The translations under genes and the position numbers were made by a program. Below, in pieces: positions 50,380-59,505 of a stretch of DNA of 64,000 nucleotides (its first letter is position 1; each line of letters starts with the position of its first letter). The notes under the pieces are model-generated. The model searched no databases and was not told the DNA's origin. It saw nothing but the letters and a program-made list of their open reading frames with translations. The stretch is from Orrella marina. Lineage in GTDB: Bacteria; Pseudomonadota; Gammaproteobacteria; Burkholderiales; Burkholderiaceae_B. The stretch spans positions 1,054,001 through 1,118,000 of the forward strand of contig NZ_CP028901.1 in assembly GCF_003058465.1 (NCBI RefSeq), read 5' to 3'.

Positions 50380-51437
50380 AACATGCGCTTGTACTTGGTT
50401 CGACAGGTGTGATTGGTGGATCTATTGTCAAACAGCTTCTGAACGAGGGCGAATGGCGGGTAACGTGTGTTAATCGATCTGGTACGGCACCGCAAGGAGC
50501 CGACGCGCTGGCACTGGACATTCTAGACGACAAGTCATTCAAGGCCGCACTCAAGTCAATGCCCGCGGTGACCCACCTTTTCTATGCTGCATATCAGCCA
50601 CGTTCCAGTCGGTTCCTGGAAATCGAACCGAATCTTGACATGCTGCGCAGAGCGATTGACTTGGCTGAGGTCCACGCTGGATCCCTCCAGAGAGTTGTGC
50701 TCATTACCGGCGGAAAGTACTACGGACTGCAATGGGGTGCGATCAAAACGCCTGCGCGCGAAACAGACCCCAGACATCTTGCTCCTAACTTCTATTACCA
50801 GCAACACGATCACCTGGTAGAGCGGAGTATTGCTGGCGGATGGAGCTGGAGCCATCTGATTCCACCGTATGTGACTGGCTACTCCGAGCGTGCCCCAATG
50901 AATCTGGTGATGACGTTAGGCGTGCTTGGCACGCTGTCACGTGCGCAGAAAGTGCCCCTTCGATTTCCCGGTACGGCCGCTGCCTGGAATGCACTGCACC
51001 ACATCGCCGACGCCGACCAGATAGCTGCGGCAGCGTGCTGGGCATCAACAAGCGAGAACGCTGGAAACGAGATTTTCAATATTGCCAATGGCGACCCGAG
51101 CCGCTGGAAGAACACCTGGGCAGTTTTGGCTCGATACTTTGACATGGAAATGGCAGACCCAATCCCAGTTCCACTTGACATGGTTCCTGAAGCGTTTGGC
51201 GACCTGTGGAAATCTATCTCGTTGGAGCAAGGTCTTGTCCAGAATGATATAGGCCGCTTAGTCAACTGGCAGTGGGCACACTACATGTTCAACGTTGCAT
51301 TCAGTAATGATGTCCTATTTGAAACAGGAAAGATCCGCCGGGCAGGCTTTCACCAATGCCTTGATACTGAGACAACTCTGCTAGCGCGTTTTGATGAGTT
51401 AGTAGCAAGAAAGTTGATTCCTGATGTGTCTCGGTGA
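50376..51437 (+). CDS. PRISE-like / extended SDR reductase
   Basis: A 353-residue extended short-chain dehydrogenase. The NAD(P)-binding motif LGSTGVIGGSIVKQL is at ~6-20; the middle has THLFYAAYQPR, LITGGKYYG and FYYQQHDHLV, and SWSHLIPPYVTGY. This pattern resembles the progesterone 5-beta-reductase/iridoid synthase-like (PRISE) group, which reduces activated C=C bonds of enones. It ends LARFDELVARKLIPD, also typical. It could act on an unsaturated cyclic ketone here. Coupled to the SnoaL-like gene by ATGA. Confidence 0.82.
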   Translation: MKHALVLGSTGVIGGSIVKQLLNEGEWRVTCVNRSGTAPQGADALALDILDDKSFKAALKSMPAVTHLFYAAYQPRSSRFLEIEPNLDMLRRAIDLAEVHAGSLQRVVLITGGKYYGLQWGAIKTPARETDPRHLAPNFYYQQHDHLVERSIAGGWSWSHLIPPYVTGYSERAPMNLVMTLGVLGTLSRAQKVPLRFPGTAAAWNALHHIADADQIAAAACWASTSENAGNEIFNIANGDPSRWKNTWAVLARYFDMEMADPIPVPLDMVPEAFGDLWKSISLEQGLVQNDIGRLVNWQWAHYMFNVAFSNDVLFETGKIRRAGFHQCLDTETTLLARFDELVARKLIPDVSR

Positions 51438-51523
51438 CTCACCGCGCTTGAATCGCTGGAAACAAACATAACGGATCAGCGATCGATCCAACTCGATTCA
51501 CTATCTTGAAAGGAAAAATTACG

Positions 51524-52366
51524 ATGGCATTACATCTTCCCCAAATAAAAACCTCTGACGCCGGTCGTGCTCTGGTTTTTGATTCAGCAACTCACGTCGA
51601 AGAATACGTCGATCATGAGCCATCCACCCAAGGTGATGTGCTGGTTGCCGCATCCTACGCTGGCGTGCTGTGCGCCCGGATGGTGATGTCAGCCAGACCC
51701 AAAGCGGCAATTGGACTGGACTGTGCCATTGGCAAGGACGGAGCCGGTATCGCCGGGCTTTGGTATTACGAGGCGCTCGGTGTTCCGGGTGCTGCCGTGG
51801 ACACGATGACCGCAGAGATGGGAAACGGAACGGATATGTACGAGAACGGCGTGATCAGTCGCGTTAATGAAGCGGCTGAGCGTCTGGGCGTTGTGCCCGG
51901 ATTAACCGTCAAGGAAGCTGTCGATGCCCTCATGACAGGATCACGCCAGCCTGCTGATTTCGACCCTGCACGACGACTGGTCATTCACACAAATGACCTT
52001 GGGCGCAGCATTGTGTGCACAGACTCCATTGCGTTTGCCCTCCCAGAGGACAAGGAACGAAACGTGTTGTGTACAGCAGGCCATACCGGACGCAGCGTTA
52101 TTGAATACTTCCGCACATTCCGTCCATGGGCATTCATCTGCTCTGACGGTGGCATCGGAAAGAACAATAGCGGAATCAGTGCACTTGAGGAAGTCGATGC
52201 AGACGGAATTGCCGGCGCTTCGGTTGATGCGCTGACCGCCCGAATGGGTGATGGTCGAAGCACCTACTTTGATGGTGTGATCAGCGCTGTCAACAAGACA
52301 GCCGCAGCCAAAGGGGTGCGTGTCGGGCAAACTGCGCGCCAGGCCGCAGAACTATTGCTTGATTGA
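51524..52366 (+). CDS. Protein of unrecognised family with two internal repeats
   Basis: A 280-residue soluble protein that I do not recognise. It is built of two ~100-residue repeats (residues ~38-137 and ~180-279, offset 142). Both contain D[CG]-x-IGK-x3-GI, then G[VI]xGA[AS]VDxxTAxMGxG, and GVIS-x-VN before a helical end. The second repeat has FICSDGGIGKNNSGIS and GASVDALTARMGDG. It has no signal peptide. ATG 51524 has AAAGGA at good spacing; TTG 51506 is less likely. Its place in the catabolic operon suggests an enzyme or regulator for a pathway step. Confidence 0.75.
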   Translation: MALHLPQIKTSDAGRALVFDSATHVEEYVDHEPSTQGDVLVAASYAGVLCARMVMSARPKAAIGLDCAIGKDGAGIAGLWYYEALGVPGAAVDTMTAEMGNGTDMYENGVISRVNEAAERLGVVPGLTVKEAVDALMTGSRQPADFDPARRLVIHTNDLGRSIVCTDSIAFALPEDKERNVLCTAGHTGRSVIEYFRTFRPWAFICSDGGIGKNNSGISALEEVDADGIAGASVDALTARMGDGRSTYFDGVISAVNKTAAAKGVRVGQTARQAAELLLD

Positions 52367-52376
52367 GGAGTGGATC

Positions 52377-52703
52377 ATGTTTGTAGAACAGCGGACATAC
52401 ACGTTGATCCCCACTGCAAATGTCTCAGACTACTTGCGGATTTACAAGGATACCGGTGCCCTGGCGTTACAGAGAAAGATTCTCGGAAATCTGCTCGGGT
52501 ACTACGTGACCGAATTTGGCATGCTGAACACGCTGGTACATCTCTGGGGCTACTCCTCGCTTGAAGAACGAACCCGCAGGCGACAGTTACTCTCCCAGGA
52601 GCCTGCCTGGCAAGACTACCTCGCGCAGGTTCGTCCCATGATTCAACAAATGGAGAACCGAATTATGGTTCCCACTGACTTCTCTCCTGGCGGTCAGCCC
52701 TAG
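52377..52703 (+). CDS. NIPSNAP-family protein
   Basis: A 108-residue ferredoxin-like-fold protein: MFVEQRTYTLIPTANVSDYL, LLGYYVTEFGMLNTLVHLWG and ARVRPMIQQMENRIM-like end (AQVRPMIQQMENRIM). The YVTEFGxLNxxxHLW motif is characteristic of NIPSNAP. Such proteins often accompany catabolic oxidoreductases. ATG 52377 follows TGAGGAG, 11 bases after the previous stop. Confidence 0.86.
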   Translation: MFVEQRTYTLIPTANVSDYLRIYKDTGALALQRKILGNLLGYYVTEFGMLNTLVHLWGYSSLEERTRRRQLLSQEPAWQDYLAQVRPMIQQMENRIMVPTDFSPGGQP

Positions 52704-52721
52704 ACTCAACTCGCTCATACT

Positions 52722-53420
52722 ATGAATGCATATGTATTACCCCCTCCCAAGGTAACCTCGTTACCTGTTGTTGGGCAGGACGGACGATTTCCAGTGCGCC
52801 GGGTAATCTGCGTAGGTCGTAACTACGCAGATCATGCTCGAGAAATGGGAAACGATCCGGACAAAGAGCCACCGTTTTTCTTTTATAAACCCACTGATGC
52901 GATCTTTGTAGCACATGCCGACGGCACCGAGATGCCGTATCCGCCCATGACTTCTAACCTGCACTATGAGATCGAACTTGTTGTGGCAATTGGCAGGGAA
53001 GGCACCAGCATCGACACCGAGTCCGCGCAAAGTCACATTTATGGTTATGCGGTAGGACTCGACATGACTCGCCGAGACCTGCAACTCAAGGCGCGAGAGA
53101 TGGGTCGTCCATGGGACTGGGGAAAGGGTTTTGATAAGAGTGCACCATGCGGACCGATTTATACAGCCGAGACCGTCGGCTCGCTTGCAAGCAGTGAAAT
53201 CGGCCTACATGTCAATGGTCAAACTCGACAGAAAGCAAGCTTGACTGATCTCATTTGGTCAGTTCCTGAGATCATTGCTCATGTCAGTGCATCGATCAGT
53301 TTATTACCCGGGGATCTCATCTTTACTGGAACACCCGCTGGTGTAGGTCCCGTCGAACCGGGAGATCAGATGACGGGTTATGTCGAAGGACTCGGCGAGA
53401 TTTCCGTCAAGGTGATCTGA
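52722..53420 (+). CDS. Fumarylacetoacetate hydrolase-family protein
   Basis: A 232-residue FAH-fold hydrolase: RRVICVGRNYADHAREMGND, PPFFFYKPTDAIFVAHADGT, and the metal-binding EIELVVAIGREG and GLDMTRRDLQLKARE, ending with LLPGDLIFTGTPAGVGPVEP. This layout is closest to fumarylpyruvate hydrolase-type enzymes, which cut C-C bonds of 1,3-diketo acids made by ring opening. It would be a late, carbon-chain cleaving step in the pathway. Confidence 0.9.
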   Translation: MNAYVLPPPKVTSLPVVGQDGRFPVRRVICVGRNYADHAREMGNDPDKEPPFFFYKPTDAIFVAHADGTEMPYPPMTSNLHYEIELVVAIGREGTSIDTESAQSHIYGYAVGLDMTRRDLQLKAREMGRPWDWGKGFDKSAPCGPIYTAETVGSLASSEIGLHVNGQTRQKASLTDLIWSVPEIIAHVSASISLLPGDLIFTGTPAGVGPVEPGDQMTGYVEGLGEISVKVI

Positions 53421-53510
53421 GCAGTCTGGCGGCAGGTGTGGCAGGATACGAATGAGATTCCTGGTGACTGCCACACTGTCAAATGTATTCGAGATTCGCT
53501 GGTGGGCAAC

Positions 53511-55237
53511 ATGGGAAATGATGTGCGTGAACTCGACGATCCAGTCGATGTGATCGTGGTGGGTTCCGGAGCAGGGGGGCTTGCAACGGCGGTGGCCGCT
53601 GCAGCGATGGGGCTAAGTGTTCGTGTTCTGGAGAAAGAGGCGTTTTTTGGAGGAACCACTGCCTATTCGGGCGGCGTTCTCTGGATACCCTGTCATCGCA
53701 AGGATCCCTCAATCAAAGACTCAATTGAGGCCGCTAGAACCTACATGCTGCACGAAGCTGGAGATCACTTTGATTCAGCAAGGGTTGACGCGTTTTTGCG
53801 CAGCGGCCCTGAAATGATCGAGTTTTTCGAACGCAACTCCTCGCTTGAGTTTGTTTCAGTACCTGAGTTCTCGGACTACCATCCCAATGCACCTGGGGCT
53901 ATGCCGGGGGACGATCGTTACTTGCTGCCCCTTACGATGCACGTGAACTCGGACAACTTGCCAACAGACTCCGTCCACCCCTGAAAGAAATCACATTTGT
54001 TGGCATGATGTTTAATGCCAGTAAAGAAGTTTCGCACTTCTTTAACTGCACTCGCTCCCTGAGCTCCGCCATTTATGTTGTTCGTCGCCTTGCGACTCAC
54101 GCTTTGGAAATGATTCGATACGGTCGTGCTCAGCGATTGACCAATGGCAATGCTTTGATAGCCAGGCTGGCTCGAAGCGCTTACGACAAGAGCGTGGAAA
54201 TCAGAACTGAAACGCCAGTTTCGGGATTAATTATCGGGCAGAGTCGCTCCGGGAAGGCGACTGTTATTGGAGTCGAAGTCAGCGGTGATGGAAATGATCG
54301 TCGTCAACTCTATGCTCGCAAGGCCGTTGTGCTGGCCAGTGGAGGCTTTCCGCAAGATCCGGTTTTGAAACAGCATTTGTTCGAGCACGCACCGACAGGG
54401 CACGAGCATGTTTCTCCTGCTCCTCCAGGAAATACGGGGGATGGATGGCGTCTGGCTGAGTCCGCTGGAGGTCAGACCTTTGACATGCTGCCAAACAATG
54501 CCGCATGGATTCCTGTTTCAAAGGTCCCACATGGTGATGGAAAGTTTGGCGTTTTCCCTCATCTTGTCGATCGATACAAACCAGGAATCATTGCGGTACT
54601 GGCCAATGGGCAGCGGTTTGTAAATGAAGCAAATTCTTATCACGATTTTGGGTGCGCGTTGCGTCAGGCCTGTCAAGGTGGCACCTGTGAAGCATGGCTC
54701 ATCTGTGATGACAGAACGATCAATCGCTACGGCTTGGGTTATGCCAAGCCATTCCCAGTCCCAAAAGGAGGGCTGATCAAGTCCGGCTACCTCATTCGTG
54801 CCAGAACAATTCAAGACCTCGCTCTTCAGGCTGGCATTAATTCAGAAGGGTTGCTTAAAACCGTCGAGTTAGTCAATCGAGATGCTGCGACGGGTGTTGA
54901 CACACATTATGGAAAAGGCTCGACAGCCTACAACCGCTTTCTTGGCGATCCTTCTCACTTGCCAAATCCGTGCTTTGCCGAGATAGAAAAAGGACCTTTT
55001 TACGCGGTGAAGGTTGTCATGGGCGATCTAGGCACATTTGCAGGTGTCAGAACAGATGAGAACGGTCAGGTAATAGGATCGGATGGGAGCGTTGTTCCAG
55101 GCCTTTACTGCGTAGGCAATGACGCATTAAGTGTCATGGGGGGAGCTTATCCAGGCGGAGGTATCACGCTTGGTCCGGCCATGACCTTTGGCTACCGGGC
55201 CGCACAATCGATCTCAAAAAAGAAGGAGACAACTTGA
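53511..55237 (+). CDS. FAD-dependent oxidoreductase, 3-ketosteroid-delta1-dehydrogenase-like, frameshifted
   Basis: About 575 residues when restored. Frame 1 (to 53984) has the FAD-binding DVIVVGSGAGGLATAVAAAA and GGTTAYSGGVLWIPC; frame 2 (to 55237) has RPPLKEITFVGMMFNASKEV, TNGNALIARLARSAYDKS, ARKAVVLASGGFPQDP, and the C-terminal YPGGGITLGPAMTFGYRAA. The frames meet around GG 53951-53952; one more G gives NSGQLANRLRPPLKEITF. The family dehydrogenates ring C-C bonds next to ketones, or reduces fumarate-like bonds. ATG 53511 fits the FAD domain start. Confidence 0.85.
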
Positions 55238-56028
55238 GTACCGAAACTTTTTCACCGCAGGCACTTGCAGACAAAGTGATTGTCGTTACTGGTGCTGCGG
55301 GGGGCATAGGTGCGTCCATTGTCCGAACGATACGGGATGCCGGTGCAACCGTAATAGCAGTGGATAGAAATATGCAAGCACTGGATACAGTGGTGCGTTC
55401 GATTAAGCTCGAAAATGAGCAGGCACTCCAGTGTGACCTTTGTGATCTGCAACAGGTTGAAGCACTTTCTGACTCGCTACATCAGAAGTATGGAATGATA
55501 AGTGGTGTGGTTAACAATGCTGCAATCCTGCCTGAAAACGACAGCCTGCTTTCATGCACAGACACCCAGTGGAATGCCGTCATGCAGGTCAATCTGCAGT
55601 CGGTACTTTGGTGCTCCCGATACTTGACCAAAGGCGTTCGCACCTCCGGTTGTTCCGGTAGTATCGTCAATATTGCATCAATCGCGGCACACCTTCCGAA
55701 TAATAGTGTCGCTTACGGGGCGAGTAAGGCAGCTGTTTTGGCACTGACGAGACAGATGGCAGTTGAATGGGGAGAGTGTGGTCTTCGGGCCAATGCGGTC
55801 AGTCCAGGGATGATAATGACGCCAATGTCCGCGCAGTTCTATGAGGATAAAGCTTTGCATGCCAGGAGGCGATCAATGATTCCATCAGGGCGAATTGGTC
55901 AGCCCGAGGACATCGCAAACGCTGTTGCATTCCTGCTGTCTGAGGCATCGACTTACATGACGGGCCAGGAGTTAACAGTCGATGGGGGCTTTAGCCTTGC
56001 ATCTTTGTATCGTATGCAAACAACATGA
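55234..56028 (+). CDS. SDR-family oxidoreductase (cluster end)
   Basis: A 264-residue classical SDR: VIVVTGAAGGIGASIVRTIR with the TGxxxGIG motif, NNAA, IVNIASIAAHLPNNS with the catalytic Ser, YGASKAA with Tyr/Lys, and the C-terminal YMTGQELTVDGGFS. It oxidises an alcohol to a ketone or the reverse. The start is TTG 55234, which overlaps the flavoprotein stop and follows AAGGAG. It ends the catabolic run. Confidence 0.9.
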   Translation: MSTETFSPQALADKVIVVTGAAGGIGASIVRTIRDAGATVIAVDRNMQALDTVVRSIKLENEQALQCDLCDLQQVEALSDSLHQKYGMISGVVNNAAILPENDSLLSCTDTQWNAVMQVNLQSVLWCSRYLTKGVRTSGCSGSIVNIASIAAHLPNNSVAYGASKAAVLALTRQMAVEWGECGLRANAVSPGMIMTPMSAQFYEDKALHARRRSMIPSGRIGQPEDIANAVAFLLSEASTYMTGQELTVDGGFSLASLYRMQTT

Positions 56029-56078
56029 TCCGCCCGGAAACGATGGCCGTTGCGAAGATAATCAGAGCCCTGATTGAC

Positions 56079-56222
56079 TCATAGTTTCTTTGATCGCCAG
56101 AAATCATCCGGGTGAAACTTGAACGCCAGGTTGGACAATGCCTGGATGTGTAATGACTCCGCATTTTGCCGTCGACTCAGCAGCGTAAAAAGTTCTTTGT
56201 AAAGAGGTTGATTCTTTGACAT
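56079..56222 (-). CDS. Small hypothetical protein
   Basis: A 47-residue product starting MSKNQPLYKELFTLLSRRQN and ending FKFHPDDFWRSKKL. GGAGG lies just upstream of ATG 56222. An in-frame ATG inside the IS element at 56279 is not the natural start. No family is recognised. The IS4-type element is inserted about 40 bases upstream of its start, so its promoter may have been displaced. Confidence 0.4.
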   Translation of the reverse strand: MSKNQPLYKELFTLLSRRQNAESLHIQALSNLAFKFHPDDFWRSKKL

Positions 56223-56255
56223 AACACCCTCCGATCCCGCGATCGATCTTGCGCA

Positions 56256-57689
56256 GACTAAACCCATGTCATTACACACAAGTCATTCGTCCTGAAGTTC
56301 CCGGGCAAATTTCAATCCGGCCGCGAAGTCGACCACCCGTTGTAATCCGAGCCAGATCGTTTTGACACCCGGTTCGCCATCACCCTTTCGACCCAGGAAC
56401 CCACCGAGCATGGCAATCAGGCGGATCACCTCATTGAGTTTGGGCGGTGACTTCGGGGCTTTCTTTTTGTTCAAGATGTAGGCAGCCTGCCATTCGTCTT
56501 TCTCAAACAGCAGGGCTGCATCCAGATCCGGGCAGGTTCTGCCCAAGCGCATCAACCTCGCAATGCGCCAGGCCACCACCATGAACAAGGCCAGTGCGCG
56601 CTCCAGTCGATCCACGGTACTCAGCTGCAAAGCTTCGACCTTGCAGCCATTTTTCAACACATGAAAGAACAGTTCGATCTCCCATCGCGCCCGATACCAG
56701 TCAATCAACTCAATGGCTGACTCGAGCGTTTGCACTTCGCGGTTGGTGAGTAATCGCCATTCGACTGGCTTGACACCTTTGGGCGCCTCGTCCTCACGTG
56801 CGACCAGGCAACTGACCTCAATCTCACCGCCCTTGCCATCGGCAATCATCAGGCGTCGCACCCAGATGCGTTGCCGCACTTCACGAGCCTTCTGGCCCTG
56901 GCGCGAGGGCATCGTAAAGCAGATGCCTCCCAGTGGATCGCCCTCGGTCACCGTCGACCACAGCTTGCCACCTTCCGGTAATGCCCGGTTGTGTTGTGAG
57001 CGGATCAGCCAGTCAGCCGGATGGCCCAGATCCCGGGCCAGCGCCATCAGTGCTGCGATGTCAGCCTCGCGATCAGCCACATACACCAGCCGGGTCTCGG
57101 GCAGAGTCGGTGCCAGCTCTGCAACACGGCTGTAACCTTCACTCCAGCGCGTACTCTCGGTGACACCTGCTCGTTGGCCACTCTCATCTCGGGGCTCCCG
57201 GGCCCACGTCCAGGCATCAAGCACGCCCAGTGGTTCACGCTCAGGGGTGACTGCATACGTGGGATGCAGATACATCCCTCGCTGTGCCTCGTAAGACAAC
57301 GGACCCAGCCCGCCAATGCTCTGACCGTTGAAGTCTAGCTCCGTGGTGTCTTGCAGACATAGCACCACCTGATGCGCTCGCATACGCGTCTCGGCGCATT
57401 GCCAGTGCGGTGCAAGGATATCTTCCCATCCGATCTCATCCTGCGCCAGAAACCGATAGGCCGCCTGGGGTTTCAGCCCAGCCACCACACGCTTGCGGGA
57501 TGCTCGCCATCGGATTGGCTGCCATTTGCTCGGCAAGCAAAGCCGTACGTTTGTTCAGGCGTTTGTCGCCCAGGTCAATGTTCTTGAACTCTTCTGCAGC
57601 CCAACTCACGCCATTCTTCCGCAACTCAATACAAAGTCAGTATGTTACGCGCCATTCCTAAAGTTGTGTGTAATGGGATGGACTAAACC
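56256..57689 (-). mobile_element. IS4-type insertion sequence with 9-bp target duplications
   Basis: The element spans 56265-57680 (1416 bp). Its ends are imperfect inverted repeats: CATGTCATTACACACAAGT at the left and, as the complement of the right end, CATCCCATTACACACAACT (16 of 19 identical). It is flanked by exact direct repeats GACTAAACC at 56256-56264 and 57681-57689, the target-site duplication. This points to a fairly recent insertion. Confidence 0.87.
56283..57624 (-). CDS. IS4-family (Tn5-like) transposase, frameshifted
   Basis: The N-terminal part (57624-57436) has WAAEEFKNIDLGDKRLNKRT and NPMASIPQACGGWAET; the rest, in another frame to 56283, has YRFLAQDEIGWEDIL, CLQDTTELDFNGQSIGGLGP (first catalytic Asp), VYVADREADIAALMALARDL, and YRARWEIELFFHVLKNGCKV (YREK-type Glu motif). 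The join is at four G on the plus strand (57467-57470); removing one gives GWAETQAAYRFLAQDE, the expected sequence. The repaired protein is about 446 residues. It may be inactive, or the extra base may be an error. Confidence 0.85.
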
Positions 57690-57985
57690 ACCTGCACAAG
57701 ACGTACAGTAATTGATCTGCGAACACCATGCTTGCCAAAGTACATGCGACACCTGTTGATTCAAGGCCTCGCCTTTGGCCATCACGATACCGTTTTTCGG
57801 CCTTGCACGCCCCCTTCTGTCCAATGGACCGCGTACGGGGTAAGTCACTACGGATACAGGGATCGAAACACCCATGAAAGTAATCGATGGACCCCGGGCC
57901 TGGGATCCCGCAGCCTGCCTGATTCAGTGACTGGAACTTTGGGTCGATATCAGGCCCGCCAGTTTTTTTGCACAATACGTAGATA
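57690..57985. other. Non-coding stretch after the IS element
   Basis: No gene is supported. Minus-strand frames covering 57645-58053 show no family resemblance. Confidence 0.3.
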
Positions 57986-58332
57986 GCATGGTCTGCCAGC
58001 GTCTTATGGGGTGCTTCATCTGCGCGCGCTCTGGCGGATAACGCACTCGTCACAGTTTCCCCGACCGAGGAAGACGCTACCTACCGCATTCTTTTTACGA
58101 GGATTGCGGCAAGGCGACTACTTGATGAAGGCGGCTTACTTGAGTTCTGGCAGAAAACCGAGGAACTTGGAGGCCGTCCTGGCCGTACAACATTTCGGGT
58201 GCGCAATCACGCCTGGATGCATGAAAGTGTGATTTCCTTCCTGACACCGAATGGGTGGTCTTTCGTGGTTGCCACTGAAGACGAGTGCCTGGAAGTGGTG
58301 AGCGAGGCCATTCCAATGATCACGAAAGAGTA
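57986..58332 (+). pseudogene. Unrecognised coding remnant
   Basis: An open frame of about 115 codons without a usable start. Its composition is protein-like: ATYRILFTRIAARRLLDEGG, FWQKTEELGGRPGRTTFRVR, SVISFLTPNGWSFVVATEDE and CLEVVSEAIPMITKE before a TAA. I do not recognise the family. It is probably the C-terminal part of a truncated or frame-damaged gene; a run of seven T just upstream (57962-57968) is a possible break point. Confidence 0.4.
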
Positions 58333-58467
58333 AAGGTGCCTTCTCTGGTTCCGACATTTCTGAGAGGAGGGCGTGTTTAAACGATTGAGGTGTGCTGCAT
58401 TGACACCATGATCTTTCAATCGTAGAGAGAAGCTTCCTGCCTGATCATTTCCGAGTCCTGCAAGCGT

Positions 58468-58608
58468 TGACGTCAGGGCTTGTTTCCCGTCACGGGCAGA
58501 CGGCATCCACGTGCCCAGGTTGGATGCGTCATCACCTTGGCCGGTCAACGCCCGAACTGGCGTGATACGCTTTCGATCAAACACTATGTTGAGTCAGAGG
58601 AGCATGTC
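58468..58608 (+). repeat. Leader part of the dehalogenase direct repeat
   Basis: This upstream 140-base segment is almost identical to 43771-43911 and extends into both gene copies, showing that the duplication included the promoter region. Confidence 0.8.
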
Positions 58609-59472
58609 ATGCCCGAGCAGAACAAGGTAGTTAACGAGGTTGAGCTTTTTTATCAAATGAAAGGGACCGGCCCGGCGTTGCTGTTGCTGCATGGGTTTCC
58701 ACAGAACCGATCCATCTGGCGACGAGTCTGCGAACAGTTGTCCGACACATACACTCTCGTCATGCCAGACCTGCGCGGTTATGGCAGCTCACCGAAACCT
58801 GCATCGGATCCTCACCATCAGAATTACTCCAAACGCCAGATGGCCCTCGATCTGATCGCACTAATGGATCGACTGGGTATTGAACAGTTTGGAGTCGTCG
58901 GTCATGATCGAGGCGGCCGGGTTGCCCATCGTCTGGCGGCAGACTTTCCGACCAGAGTCCAGAGACTGATGCTGCTCGACATATCACCCACCCTGAAAAT
59001 GTATGAGCAGACAGACATGAGGTTTGCGCTTGGATACTGGCACTGGTTTTTTCTGGTGCAGCCAGCGCCGTTACCAGAGCAACTCATTGGAGCGGATCCA
59101 CAAGGCTTCATGGAAGCGTTCATGCTGAAGCGACACGGTGGCCGCGCCGTATTCGAACCTGAGAACTGGGCCCAGTACCTTGAAGCCATTAAAGACCCAG
59201 CCTGTCTGCATGCCATGTGCGAGGACTATCGGGCATCCGTCACGATCGACCTTGAGCATGATCGAGCTGACCGCGCAAAGGGCACCAGGCTGTCGCAGCC
59301 TTTGAGGGTTCTGTGGGGACAACACGGCATGATTGAACGCTGTTTTGATCCGATCAATGACTGGCTTGAAGTGGCACAATCAGTATCAGGGCGCGCACTT
59401 GATACAGGCCATTACTTACCAGAAGAGCAGCCGCAGGAGGTCGCACAGGAGATCCGTCAATTTTTTAAATAA
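58609..59472 (+). CDS. Haloacetate (fluoroacetate) dehalogenase-like alpha/beta hydrolase
   Basis: A 287-residue alpha/beta-hydrolase. It carries the residue set of fluoroacetate dehalogenases: nucleophile Asp100 with carboxylate-binding Arg101 and Arg104 in GHDRGGRVAHRL, Asp124 in LLDI, the halide site His145/Trp146 in YWHWFFLVQPAPLPEQL, Tyr208 in CEDYRAS, and general-base His268 in DTGHYLPEEQP. The expected reaction is hydrolysis of a 2-haloacetate to glycolate and halide. ATG 58609 has AGAGGAG upstream; the frame extending to 58480 is only the repeat leader. A dead copy lies at 43771. Confidence 0.88.
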   Translation: MPEQNKVVNEVELFYQMKGTGPALLLLHGFPQNRSIWRRVCEQLSDTYTLVMPDLRGYGSSPKPASDPHHQNYSKRQMALDLIALMDRLGIEQFGVVGHDRGGRVAHRLAADFPTRVQRLMLLDISPTLKMYEQTDMRFALGYWHWFFLVQPAPLPEQLIGADPQGFMEAFMLKRHGGRAVFEPENWAQYLEAIKDPACLHAMCEDYRASVTIDLEHDRADRAKGTRLSQPLRVLWGQHGMIERCFDPINDWLEVAQSVSGRALDTGHYLPEEQPQEVAQEIRQFFK

Positions 59473-59505
59473 GCAAGAATTTGTGACGATTCAGACAGGG
59501 GCACA

